64,000 bases of DNA from Adineta steineri (GCA_905250115.1 CAJNOI010000152.1:155213-219212); one strand, 5' to 3'. Shown: positions 13,101 to 23,242, counted from the stretch's first letter. Notes: a model not told the origin generated them from the sequence alone. Translations and numbers: made by a program.

Positions 13101-14836
13101 GTACAATAAATATTATTATTAATATCGATGAAAAGACCAACACAGATATATTTGACGTTCATTACCACAGTACTATTTGTGGTATTTAATGCCCATTTAT
13201 CCACTCTACTATTTGCATAACCATTATCGACATAAATATCGCCATTACTCGTAACGAAAACAGTATGTGGAGTGTTTAAAGTACCGGAGATATTTCTTGT
13301 GGGACTGCTACTACTTTCACGCCACACTTGAACACGATTTAAAGAATACTCACTTACATATACCGTATTGTTATTATCAACAAATATACCGTAAGGATAT
13401 GTTCCGACCAGGGTGCTGTCTGCTAAAGTTATTCCATTGGAGCTCCAAGTAGTATACGCAGTGAATTTCGGTATATTGTATGAAATAGCTACAAAAACAT
13501 ATATTCATTAATTTCATATTTATCAAATATACACCCACCCATTACACACCTACATCCATACTCTCAACTTTTCTCAAGCAAAGTTCAAAATAAAACGTTT
13601 TCTCTCTTTATAAAGACATAATCAGAGATTGAATTTATTTATTTTCTATTACTCTTTTGAAATTATTTCATAAATAATCGAACTATTCAAAACAAGATTC
13701 CTTTCTTATTATATGATTACATACGGTTTAAATATGGTGCAGTTGTAGAGCTTATTCCAGGAGTAATTGTTGTTAAAGAAACTGATTGAGTATCATTCAT
13801 TGAAGTTACTATTGAAAACAAATATAAACTATTAGTAAAAAATAAATCAATAAGAAACTATTTGAAAATACCCGTGGCAATAGTTGTTACTGTTGTCGTT
13901 CTATCTATAAATGAAAATACGATTTTATATTATAATATGAGATAATTAATTTTAGCTTACTGCATGAATTTGGTAACAAAAGAAATTTTTGTACTCTGTT
14001 ATTGGTTGCATCGGTGACAAATATATTTCCATAACTGTCAAAACTCATGGTATGTGGATAATATAATTGGCTGGATGATGAACCAGCTGATCCAGAACAT
14101 GCCGCTATACATCGAAATCCATTGGGTCCTGAGCCAATAAGACGATGACTCCAGTCATCAGTAATAAAGATATATCCATCAGCATCAAGTATAACTGAAG
14201 TTGGACCAGACAATACAATAGATCCTGTTGCTATTGTTGTTCCATTCAATTGTCCTGATGCAAATTTTTGAATCCTATTGTTTGAAGTATCAGCTACATA
14301 CAAATTCAAGTTAATATCAACAAAGATTCCCCATGGATTATAAAGTGTAACCGATGTTGATCCAGCTGTACCTGTACCGGCAACAATATTCCATACATTT
14401 AAACGTGTGTCTAATGACTTCGAGACAACTTGATGATATGTAGTCATTACACAGTAAAGCATATTATTGATATCGACAAAAAGACTGGAACATTGTGCAC
14501 ACGTATACATAGCTGGAACACTGCTTGTTGAATTCCGTCCCCATTTATCAACCCGATAATATGCATAGCCATTGTCGACATAAACATCACCATTGTCCGT
14601 AACGAAAACGCTATAAGGTGCATATAAGCCACCAGAGTAAGTGCCTGTGAGTGTGGTACTTCCGTTAAACCACACTTGAATCCTTCCATTTGCTTCATCA
14701 GCGACATAGACACTGTTATTTCTATCGACAAACAATCCTAAAGGACCTGTGCCAATCGTAGCACTCGTGGCAAAAGTTATAGCCGTCTGGTTCCACGTTG
14801 CATTTGCACAGAGTTTTGGTTGATTGTATGAAATAC
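1192..14836 (-). CDS. NHL-mucin-REJ-GPS-PLAT-polycystin channel protein (polycystin-1-like), 5' end not found
   Basis: About 26 minus-strand exons join in frame through 41-160 bp GT-AG introns and one of 273 bp. In protein order: four NHL-type beta-propeller modules (exons 13961-14836, 12601-13488, 11440-12327, 10503-11387) with repeated GIFVD.N.NLYVADC.NNRIQ motifs, and small Thr/Ser linker exons at 13872-13904 and 13725-13808; a ~380-residue Thr/Ser tract (9176-10315); an REJ-like region (about 5290-9119); a GPS-like motif (CYYLDD...W.SDG at 5290-5345, then ECLSTHLTTFAGG at 5006-5233); a first membrane helix; a PLAT domain (4458-4945, with WLxxIIVRDLQT-type and FYFICQQWFAVEKDDG signatures); further membrane segments; the polycystin domain and six-helix channel (1655-3053, ending FVSIISDSFRHAK); and a coiled-coil tail (1297-1421 and 1192-1245, stop at 1192). 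Known family members act as membrane receptor-channels. Modules 1-4 start in phase 1, so an upstream exon with a signal peptide is expected but not seen. Confidence 0.85.
1471..1533. repeat. Telomere-like foldback element
   Basis: Left half GAGTGTGTGT (weak), right half CACCTACACCCACACCCTCAAGA (first 20 shown by CACCTACACCCACACCCTCA). It falls inside an intron near the 3' end of the polycystin-like gene. Confidence 0.65.
4063..4080. repeat. Telomere-like half element
   Basis: Only the left-type half AGGATGTGGGTGTAG is clear, within an intron of the polycystin-like gene; no matching right half. Confidence 0.5.
6597..6650. repeat. Telomere-like foldback element in an intron
   Basis: CGTGTGGGTG ... 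CCACACCCACAGCCTCAAGA, lying in the intron 6536-6692 of the polycystin-like gene, which at about 157 bp is about three times the usual intron length because of it. Confidence 0.75.
9176..10315 (-). repeat. Ser/Thr codon tandem tract coding a mucin-like stalk
   Basis: On the minus strand this exon is almost only ACT/ACC/AGT/AGC-type triplets giving long runs of T and S in higher-order blocks such as STTSSSSTTS. It is spliced in frame on both sides (acceptor TTTAG before CAATACCG at 10315; donor GTAATA after 9176). Such tracts are usually heavily O-glycosylated and extended, so it probably acts as a stalk between the NHL head and the REJ/channel part. The tract is also open on the plus strand (Val/Leu-rich) and in a second minus frame (Ala/Leu/Pro-rich), purely because of its triplet composition. 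Length differences between alleles are likely. Confidence 0.85.
10503..14836 (-). other. Four tandem NHL-propeller exons in one gene
   Basis: Each of the four exons is 876, 888, 888 or 885 bases long, is open throughout, begins in phase 1 (codon split after its first base) and ends in phase 1. Each opens with a variant of YNQPxxCxxAxW and closes with NNRVQKF....NSCSK or a variant. Within each, six or so NHL strands of the form P.GIFVD...NLYVADC.NNR can be read. This is what tandem exon duplication produces. The intron between modules 2 and 3 (12328-12600) is 273 bp, much longer than the ~52 bp intron between modules 3 and 4. Confidence 0.85.
13531..13575. repeat. Degenerate telomere-like element
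   Basis: ACACCCACCCATTACACACC followed by CTCTCAA; a right-type half in the intron between NHL modules 1 and 2. Confidence 0.45.
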
Positions 14837-14949
14837 CTATGAACAATCATAGAACTATGAAATAGAATTCGAATAGTAATGATCGTCGTTAACTCAGAAT
14901 TTTGCATTTATACTTCTGATTGAAACTCGAGAGAAGACTCGGCGAATAT

Positions 14950-15315
14950 GTATGTTACATACAAAGAAATCGCTAATTTCTAGATATGATCACTTCTCGG
15001 TTAGAAAATAAGTCGAAGGTTTTTATAAAGATTATAAGAACGTGCCCGAACATATCTATTTTTGATGAAAGATGACTACACAAAGTTTATCGAGTTCTTA
15101 CCCGATGTTTGCCTAAAAATCAATAGAAACAACCAAGTACTGCGAAAGCCAAACACTATCATGTTGAATATCTAAAATATAATTCAGTTTCATATTAATG
15201 GATCGCGGTATTGAATGAAAAATCAGGTTGTACAAAACAGTTCATTATACGATTGTAAACGGATAAAATCAGGCATTTTCACAAAATGTTCTTCATCTCA
15301 CATAGTCTTATGAGA
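14950..15315. other. Gene-free stretch between NHL exon 1 and the foldback element
   Basis: No credible coding exon seen. It should hold the missing first exon(s) of the large minus-strand gene unless they lie beyond the foldback element or have been lost. Confidence 0.4.
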
Positions 15316-15933
15316 GAAGTACCCGAAGCGATCAATAGCTTTTAAGCTGATATTTTGCCCATAAGTAGGACGTGATAAGACTAGAGAAAGCCTAGAAGGA
15401 TAAGGGCCATAGGCCTTTCTTCCAGAGTTACGGTCATTTTAGTGAATTTGTCACATATGACAAGATATTCATGGAAGAATCTACTTATAGAGTTCAGGTC
15501 TGAAACTTTGTCAACATATTGATCGTATAACCCTTATCGTAGCCTAAAAATTTCATCCAAAACGTATGTTTCTTTCACGAAATACTGGGTACTCAAGAAA
15601 AGTCGATCTTCTTGATACGTATGTAGTATAAGAGGGCTTTTCGAAAGCTAAACATTTCGTGAAAGAAACATAAGTTTTGGCTGAAATTTTTAGGCTACGA
15701 TAGGGGTTATAAGACCCATATGTAGACAAAGTTTCAGACCCAAACTCTGTAAGTAGATTTTTTTCATGAATATCTTGTCATATTTGAAAAATTCATTAAA
15801 ATGACCGTAACTCGGGTTGAAAGGCCTATGGGTCCTTACCCTTCTAGACTTTTTCTAATCTATGTATCCTCTACTTGTGGGCAAAATTGCGGCTCAAAAG
15901 TTTTTTGATACCTCAGGAGGTGCCCTCGTTAGT
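15316..15933. mobile_element. Foldback (long inverted repeat) element
   Basis: Two arms of about 250-280 bp, roughly 15316-15585 and 15650-15933, are imperfect reverse complements separated by about 65 bp. Examples are CGTATGTTTCTTTCACGAA at about 15562 against TTCGTGAAAGAAACATAAG at 15654, and the pair around TTTTGCCCATAAGTAG (15354) and CTACTTGTGGGCAAAA (15872). No ORF of note lies inside. This fits a non-autonomous foldback DNA transposon or large MITE. It sits just upstream of the visible 5' end of the polycystin-like gene. Confidence 0.75.
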
Positions 15934-16330
15934 AGTGCCGCATGCGTAAACATGATGACACGATCAGTTAGTGGAACACAAATTTAAGGATTGCATTTAT
16001 ACTCTAGATAATACAGATAGAAAATGGTCTGTATATTTAAAAGGATTGGAATTTATCACCGTCTTTCCATAAACCTCTTGTATCCTCCATCGCTCCTGAT
16101 TAGTCTCCAAAGAATATAAAAACTAATATTCGTAATGTCTAGTCTGATCGAAGGTCCTAATGGTTTTTATTTTGATGCAAATTCTATGATATACCAAGAA
16201 AATATATTTTTTTAGGAAATATACTATTCGTATAGCAATTATATTTTCATATATCATAGATATTGAATAAGAAAAAAATAGAATCGGATCCTCCGACAAG
16301 GCTGAAAAGCCCATTTATTTTAATCAATAC

Positions 16331-16664
16331 TTGCTATTGGATTTATCTTTGATAATAATCTACGAAGAAAATAAATAAAAAACAGAATCTACTTAAATGC
16401 ACTAACACTTACTAGTCGATTTATTATTATAAATAACCTAAATATAAAAAATGAAATTTGCTTTAAAAAAAGAATTACTTCCTGTTCGTTTGATCGATGT
16501 AAATAATCTACAAAGAAAAACAAAAATTATTAATTTAATTAATACTTACCATAGAATTAGTCATTACATAATTCAATAGAACATGCATGTATGGTCGATA
16601 TTCTTCGACTAACCAGTGAAAAGTGAATCCGCAAGTAGATACTTTATGTTTGCTGCACTCTTCT
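16331..16664 (-). other. Possible cluster of micro-exons
   Basis: Four short minus-strand segments (16550-16664, 16479-16507, 16413-16437 and 16331-16359) are each bounded by AG and GTAAGT/GTAATT/GTATTG-like signals and separated by 42, 41 and 53 bp. They join without a stop: the first reads EECSKHKVSTCGFTFHW, and the others are 29, 25 and 29 bp. No start or stop was identified, the downstream continuation would need a 28-bp intron, and no family is recognised. They might be remnants of an upstream gene or chance. Confidence 0.25.
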
Positions 16665-16679
16665 CTATGAGAAAGAGAA

Positions 16680-18535
16680 TATGAACAAATATTTGTATTT
16701 AACTAGTATATATCAATACAAGAAAATCCATCTTTTCAATATATTCTAATATACATTTTTCTCCAATTGAAATAATTACACTTTACTTTTGTAGAATCTG
16801 CATCGTTGCAATTTCTTAATTGAGAATATATTCAAACTAGTTGTTTAATTTAAAAAGTAATCTTTTCTATTGTTTTTTTCCCTGAATCATCGAAAGAAAA
16901 AAAAAGGACATTCAAAGTGAGTTCAACAAACATGAAGAAATAATGTAGAGTAAACGCCATGATGCTTTACTTATTTTTAATATTGTAATAAGGAAAATTT
17001 TTTCTTTGTGCATTTTCTATAAATAACTTTCATATTCTAAAACAATTTTGTACAATTAGAAAACTATTCTTTCTTACATTTCTAAATAAAATATGGTACG
17101 TCTTATGATATAATTCTATTCATGTAATGGAGAATAGTCGTTTTCTAATTTTTTTACTTAAAATATCAAGTATAATACGTATTTCCTAGGATAATTTTAA
17201 AAAAAATTCTAATTAATATTTTTCTTTATATTTAGCTATTTGTAAAACGTAAGAAATAATACATACAGTGATAAAACTATAGATTTCTCGTATTTTTGAA
17301 ACAAAAATATTCTTTTGTTCGACTTTATAGCATCATGTTAATGATGATTCTATTTTCTTCTCTCGTCGTTCTCGGTTTGTCGACTTGGAAAAGAAAAAGC
17401 AAGAATAAATACAATATTTAAATTATTTTTATTGAAAATCAAGAGATGTGTAACGATAGTGATCTTAGACAAGAATTTAGATTAAAAAATCATGATTATA
17501 AATATTAAACATCGACTTATTATGTGACAGTATCACAAATATATAGTTTAGCTGCAAAAATAAATCTCATTTGTGTAATTATATTTTTCTTTCAAATAAT
17601 AAAAAGAATATGAGAAAAAAAAATATTCATTTATCTCCATAGAAATTGTACAGAGAAATATGATTCAGCCAACATATATGAAAGTTTATTACAATAATCT
17701 TCTATTTTCCCTATAGTTTTCTACAGTTTTTAATAAATAAAATCTTTGAATATCTGATTATTTATTTTTTTTCAAAAATTTTTTTCTACTGTTCTGCAAT
17801 ATGAATATTTTTTATCTAGAAATTTTCATTCGATAGTCTCCATGATGATCCGAAAGAATCAGGATTGTTTTTTTAAACTATACAAAAGTCAGTACTTACC
17901 AAAAGATATTTTCTTCTGTTTAGAATAAAATAAGAAATTTGTTGTGTATTTAATTTGATGAAGCTTCGTTATGACAAGAAAAATATTTTTAGAATTATTT
18001 TTTAAAACTAAAGAAAGAAAAAAAAAGAAAAAGAAAAGATATTTTTAATATGAATAATGATTCTCTGCTGATATTAACAAGATACAAAGAATGTCTTATT
18101 CTTAGTTACGAAACATTTCTTTTTTTAAACAATTAACTAAACTTTATTTAACTAGCTGATTGCGAGAGTCGTTATTTTTCTGCGACATCACTAGTGTCGT
18201 GCAAATGTTAACAGAATACAACAATATTATTTCAAACATGATGATGAAATACAAGAAAGTAAAAGTAAGACACTGTTATCACAACACATAATATCTGTAG
18301 TTGAAAATTTAGTTCTTAAACCTGTTTAAAAAGCCATGCTTTACTTCTTTTGTAACTTCTTTTTTTTAATTATTTATTTTTGAATTTTCGATGCGGAATT
18401 AGCACTAGGTGTGAATGTGATTTCGAGAGTAAAGATGAGAGATGAAAATAAAACCTACATCCACAACCACAAAGTCAGAAGTGGTGGATTCTACGAATGT
18501 TAACGATCGATTGTGAATAGTTCGTGAGAATACAA
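16680..18535. other. AT-rich gene-free region
   Basis: No coding exon or RNA gene recognised in about 1.85 kb. It contains homopolymer runs and one small inverted repeat (TTAGAAAACTATTCT near 17057 and AGAATAGTCGTTTTCTAA near 17132). Confidence 0.5.
18406..18475. repeat. Degenerate telomere-like foldback element
   Basis: AGGTGTGAATGTG on the left and CCTACATCCACAACCACA on the right; it adjoins the duplicated pseudogene segment that starts at about 18539. Confidence 0.45.
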
Positions 18536-18538
18536 TTT

Positions 18539-19170
18539 TCATCATTTCCCTCATCTAAAATGGTAATATTCCATGCTGGTTTCTATCGACCTTTTTTCAA
18601 AGGACCGAGACCTTCATTGAATTTAATCTGACAATAACGTTCGACGTATGTATTTAATTGATGATATTCAATGATTTCATACACAAGTACACATACACCA
18701 AACTAGTAGTTTAACACAAGGAGTATCACGTCTGGATCCTCTTTCTGTTAGAAATCTTATAAATGATGGTGATAACGACATGCAAAATTTGATGTTTTTT
18801 ACAGCTCGATAATGAATAGGTTACTTGTAATTTACTTTTTGATGTAAATAAAAGCACGTTTTTGCTTTGTATAAATACAGAACAGAAAAAGAAAGAAAAT
18901 ATGTATTAAGAAACGCATGGTAATTATAAATAGAATCGTAAAAATGTGATATTTCTATTTTCTTTTTTACTAAAAACCAAAGTTTTTCTTGCATTGATAG
19001 TAAATTCGTTTTTCTAATATAAAATTAATACTGATAAACAACTATCAGTGATATTTTTGAAAAAAATTTTTCTTAATGTAGAAAAGTCAAAGATTTGTAA
19101 TATAATGATTCTTTTAACAAAGTTTCAATCTTTTGTGTAGAATTAGAACACATAAATTTTGAGATAAGTA
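18539..19170 (-). pseudogene. Second, decayed copy of the 421-975 segment
   Basis: This stretch is a diverged direct copy of about 421-975, covering the 5' exon and upstream region of the damaged membrane-glycoprotein gene. Reading the minus strand, it retains IIEYHQ.NTYVERYCQIK and PAWNITILDEGND but has an in-frame TAG (in the KKGR*KPAW stretch) and the same frame break as the first copy. About 75-100 bp of extra sequence is inserted near 18998-19078. The 3' part of the gene (exon 114-305) is absent. It is therefore a dead partial duplicate. Confidence 0.7.
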
Positions 19171-19230
19171 ATATGAATGGTAATGTTATAGCATCATACA
19201 AAACAAAACAGAAAATAAAAAGAATATGAA

Positions 19231-19270
19231 TGAGGGTGATCATATCATTACATACCAACACCCTCAATCA
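19231..19270. repeat. Short telomere-like foldback element
   Basis: TGAGGGTG ... CCAACACCCTCA: the shortest copy, only about 40 bp, with both TGAGGG and CCCTCA ends intact. It separates the duplicated segment from the palindrome. Confidence 0.6.
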
Positions 19271-19518
19271 GCGAAATCCGAGATGTCAAACTAAAGCCGG
19301 TATCTGGTTTTCTCAGAGACTTATTCTAAAAGAGTTTAGCTCGATTGTTGTTCATATAGAAAGCGGTGATAAAAAATTTAAACGATAAAGATTAAAACTT
19401 TTATTGAATTTTAAAAATGAAGTAAAGTTGTCGTGATTAATAATGTTTTCATAAAAAGAATAGGAGAAAAAAATTGAGATTAGATAATGAAAGTCTTTAT
19501 TTCGTCGTCTTCCAATGA

Positions 19519-20173
19519 TTAGCGAGACCAACATGTTGTTGGTTGACCAATAATATCCATCCAAAATCGAGTATCACTACGAACATTTCCATACGAATAA
19601 TACCCCCATCCTCCGCTTGCATAATTATTTCCATTGCTTGCACCCCATTGCTTCCACTGTGCATTTGCATATGTTGCACCATTCATTCCTGGAATATAAC
19701 GACTATCATGAAACTCAGCTGTAACCCATCCTGGACCAAGTGTATTTGCACAATATGCATCAACATCTTTGATAGATGCAAATGAAGAACCTGCAACTTT
19801 TGGAGTTGTTGCAATGTAACCCATTGTCCAACCACAATAGAACTCTTTTGGCATTGCATTAGCAGTGCATATCATAGCATAGGCTGGACGTGGTGATTGA
19901 TCAACTTGTTTACAGAGAACAGGTAGTTTTGTGCTACAATCGGTATCACCTGCATAAGGATTACAGCCCTTGGTGGTATCACACTGAATGAAATCAATGG
20001 CCAAATCATTTTGATGAGACACTTTTGCCACCGTCATACCCATTTTACCTAGAAGAATGATAAATTAAGAACAAGTGGTTAGAGATCATTGAAAAAAACT
20101 TACCAGATACGATTGAAATAAGTACAACCGAAAATATCATTAGTGAAGCCAAGTAACTAGTAGCAGAAACCAT
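19519..20173 (-). CDS. Small secreted protein, palindrome left copy
   Basis: Exon 1 (20104-20173) encodes a signal peptide (MVSATSYLASLMIFSVVLIS...); after a 55-bp intron, exon 2 (19519-20048) encodes the mature part; total 199 aa. The mature protein has regularly placed cysteines and a C-terminal block with GWTMGYIATTP, GPGWVTAEFHDS, YSYGN and RFWMDI..QPTTCW. That block resembles, from memory, exported proteins of unknown function in bacteria; I cannot name a family. Its twin at 20667-21321 is transcribed away from it from a shared palindromic promoter; a TATA-like box lies at about 20268-20279. A secreted role outside the cell is inferred. Confidence 0.85.
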
Positions 20174-20267
20174 TTTGAATAATTGAATAATGGTGATATT
20201 CACTATGCTTGTAGTAGAAAAAACGATATTATGTTTTCAATGTGATTTGAATAGATATTTTCAAACT

Positions 20268-20580
20268 GCTTATATACCCGTCCGATTACTTCCTAGCTCT
20301 ATACAAATACTTTGAGAAAAATCTATCAACCTTATCGTTAATTATCTTTTTTCTTATATTCTTTGTATTTTTACTTGTCGACAGAAAGAAAGAGCCGTTT
20401 GACTTACCTTGATGCATATTACTCACTCGAAATCATGAAAGAAAGTAATGATATCTTAGTTCCGACTCCTTTTGATAATAAGTAGAGACGAAGTTCGGAA
20501 CTAAAATATCATCACTTTTTTTAATGATTTCGAGTGACATATATACATCAAGGTACGTCAGATCAGAAAGGTATATAAGC
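20268..20580. promoter_or_regulatory. Palindromic bidirectional promoter
   Basis: The ~310 bp between the two TATA-like boxes (20268-20279 on the minus strand, 20571-20580 on the plus strand) read the same on both strands with few differences. The centre contains the repeated block AGTTCCGA / TCGGAACT. The two twin genes are probably driven from it in both directions. Confidence 0.55.
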
Positions 20581-20666
20581 AGTTTGAGAATATTTGCTCA
20601 AATCACATTGAAAACATAATATCGTTTCTTCGACTACAAGCATAGTGAATATCACCATTATTCAAA

Positions 20667-21321
20667 ATGGTTTCTGTTACTAGTTACTTGGCTTCACTAA
20701 TGATATTTTCGGTTGTACTTATTTCAAATGTATCTGGTAAGTTTTTCTTATTCATTTCTAGTAACGTATTCTTAATCTCTCTTTTTTCTAGGTAAAATGG
20801 GTATGACTGTAGCGAAAGTGTCTCATCAAAATGATTTGGCGATTGATTTAGTTACATGCGATACTGCAAAAGGCTGCAATCCTTATTCGGGTGATACAGA
20901 TTGTAATACAAGATTACCTGTCCTTTGTAAACAAACCGATAAATCACCACGTCCAGCCTATGCAATGACATGTACTGACCATGCAATGCCAAAAGAATTC
21001 TATTGTGGTTGGACAATGGGTTACATTGCAACAACTCCAAAAGTTGCTGCTTCTACATTTTCATCTATCAGAGATGTTGATGCATACTGTGAAGATGCAT
21101 TTGGTCCAGGATGGGTTACAGCCGAGTTTCATGATAGTCGTTATATTCCAGGAATGAATGGCGCAACATATGCTAATGCTCAGTGGACACAATGGGGTGC
21201 GAGTCATGGAAATAACTACCCAAGTGGAGGATGGAGTTATTATTCGTATGGAAATGTTCGTAATGATACACGATTTTGGATGGATATAAACGATCAACCA
21301 ACAACATGTTGGTCTCGCTAA
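20667..21321 (+). CDS. Small secreted protein, palindrome right copy
   Basis: Exon 1 (20667-20736, signal peptide) and exon 2 (20792-21321) give a 199-aa protein almost identical in layout to the left copy. Intron position and phase are the same (after the G of a Ser-Gly pair). Differences are scattered, for example FIQCDTTKG against LVTCDTAKG and IIGQP against INDQP, all conservative, so both copies look functional. A TATA-like GTATATAAGC at 20571-20580 lies about 90 bp before the ATG, mirrored in the other arm. Confidence 0.85.
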
Positions 21322-22015
21322 TCATTGGAAGACGACAGGACAGAAAAATTAAGACTTTCATTACCTAATCTCATTTTTTTCTTCTATTCTTTTCATGAAA
21401 ACATAATTAATCACGACAACTTTACTTCATTTTTAAAATTCAATAAAAGTCTTAATCTTTATCATTTAGGTGTTTTAGCACCACTTTCTAGCTGAACAAC
21501 AAGTGCATCAATTGTGACTTTTCTAATATTGACTATTTTTCGTTGTTTCGGTTGATAGCCATTATCAAGCTCTATAAATTATAGTTAATCAATGCTAGAA
21601 CTAAATATTAATGGATAAATTTTGCGTATTTATATATTGGATATACACAGATTCAAATAGAAGTTTTTTATGATCTTTATAAGTGCAAAAAATTTCTTCT
21701 AGAATTTACTTGACATCTTGTATATGATACTACCTCAAACACGAATGCGTGCTATCGATTCAGTACATTTGTCTTTATTAATGAAAAAATGAATAAGAAC
21801 ACACTTCCATATTATTAGTGAAAGCAAAATCTATTGTGTCTGTCACATATCTATCATAAGAAGAAGTAAACATGAAAACATTTCATCTTAGATTATTTTG
21901 AATATCTACTCGTTTAATCACGCAATATCATTCTTTTTTATTAATTGTCATTAATTACCGGCGGCGCGCACATCTGCATGTCGTAGATATAAAAGTACTG
22001 GATTCTTCAAATATC

Positions 22016-23017
22016 ATGCACATATTTCATATATCACATACAATGTCATCATCATCATCATCATCGAGTGCAGACCAAGTACTAACTTTAAATAATATAG
22101 TTACACAAACGAATCGTTATTTTGCTACATTTATATTCATTTTTGGTTGTGTTGGAAATATTTTGAATATTTTTGTTTTATCACAAAAAATTCTTCGTTC
22201 AAATCCCTGTGCAATATTATTCTTGTATTCTTCACTCGCTGCTCTTATTTCACTTATTGCTGGACTCAGTCCTCGAATATTAAGTAGTATAACAATTGAT
22301 CTTTCTGATACAGTTCGATGGATTTGTAAAATGCGTGGTTTTACTTTATTTACATTTCGTGCAATTGCATTTTGGTTGATTATGTTAGCAACAATTGATC
22401 GATGGCTTTTATCATCTATGGATGTTCATCGACGACATCTTAGTTCAATTAAAAATGCTAGACTTGGTATCATTGCAGTAACATTTTTCTCAACTATTGT
22501 TCATTGTCAATGTTTTTATTGTTACGAATCAAATCTTATTAACACTCCAGGCAAATGTTTTAGCAATGGAATGGCATGTCGATTAATAAACGATATGTTA
22601 TTTGCTATTTGTGCTATTCTTATACCTTTAGCAATAATGATAGTCTTTGGTTTGATGACTATTTCAAATGTACGTCATTCTCGAAATCGTATTTATCATT
22701 CAACGGCACATGTATTAACTGTCAGTCAATCGAAATCGACAAAACGGTCGAATAAAGCTGATCATCATCTGTTGGTAATGCTTTTTGTACAAGTAATTCT
22801 TCTTGGTCTATTGACAATTCCATTATCTATCGAAAAATTATATTCAACATTTACATCCGAAGAAGTTAAATCTAATCTTCATGTAGCTATTGAAAATATG
22901 ATTTATAATTTTGTTCTTCTTCTTACTTATTTAGCTAATGGAATTCCATTCTATGTTTATACTTTAAGTAGTGGAACTGTATTTCGAAAAGCTTTTTTCG
23001 ATTTGATTAGATGCTAA
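22016..23017 (+). CDS. Rhodopsin-like (class A) G-protein coupled receptor
   Basis: Single exon; ATG at 22016, or more likely at 22043, where a Ser-rich extracellular N-terminus begins. Seven hydrophobic segments can be read: TM1 YFATFIFIFGCVGNILNIFVL with the G-N of helix 1, a conserved Cys before TM3 (RWICKMRG), TIDRW at the end of TM3 in place of DRY, a basic third loop (SKSTKRSNKADHH), and a TM7 ending in NGIPFYVYTLS. At about 325-333 aa with no intron it resembles the large bdelloid peptide-receptor-like GPCR set. The ligand cannot be told from sequence. Confidence 0.9.
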   Translation: MHIFHISHTMSSSSSSSSADQVLTLNNIVTQTNRYFATFIFIFGCVGNILNIFVLSQKILRSNPCAILFLYSSLAALISLIAGLSPRILSSITIDLSDTVRWICKMRGFTLFTFRAIAFWLIMLATIDRWLLSSMDVHRRHLSSIKNARLGIIAVTFFSTIVHCQCFYCYESNLINTPGKCFSNGMACRLINDMLFAICAILIPLAIMIVFGLMTISNVRHSRNRIYHSTAHVLTVSQSKSTKRSNKADHHLLVMLFVQVILLGLLTIPLSIEKLYSTFTSEEVKSNLHVAIENMIYNFVLLLTYLANGIPFYVYTLSSGTVFRKAFFDLIRC

Positions 23018-23084
23018 CAATATTTTTAATAAAATGGTCGAATATGAATGTAGTGAAAATCAGAGGAAAGTTTTCACGTAATTG

Positions 23085-23152
23085 TCGGTAGGGGTGTGGG
23101 TATGACTATTGTTCTTATCCACCGACACCCACACCCATACCCTCAAGATCTT
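23085..23152. repeat. Telomere-like foldback element
   Basis: GGGGTGTGGGTATG and CACCCACACCCATACCCTCA, about 25 bp loop, between the convergent GPCR and GST genes. Confidence 0.8.
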
Positions 23153-23242
23153 AGAAAAGAGAAATTAGTTGAAAAATTGTTTCACTAGTTTATTTAATGA
23201 ATTTTATAAGAATAAAATCATCTATAATTGTTTTTTTTAATG

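Larger units (their letters stand above)
19379..21470. repeat. ~2.1-kb near-perfect palindrome carrying two head-to-head genes
   Basis: Left arm about 19379-20470, right arm about 20490-21470, spacer only about 20 bp around 20471-20490. Homology covers both coding copies, their introns, their 3' flanks (the polyA-proximal AATAAAAGTCTTAATCTTT on the right matches its complement on the left) and the shared promoter. The arms differ by scattered substitutions and small indels, so they are not an assembly mirror artefact of identical sequence. Confidence 0.9.

Noticed and set aside
20852-21361. Minus-strand ORFs within the right palindrome copy and the plus-strand one at 19543
   Set aside because: Antisense shadows of the secreted-protein genes.
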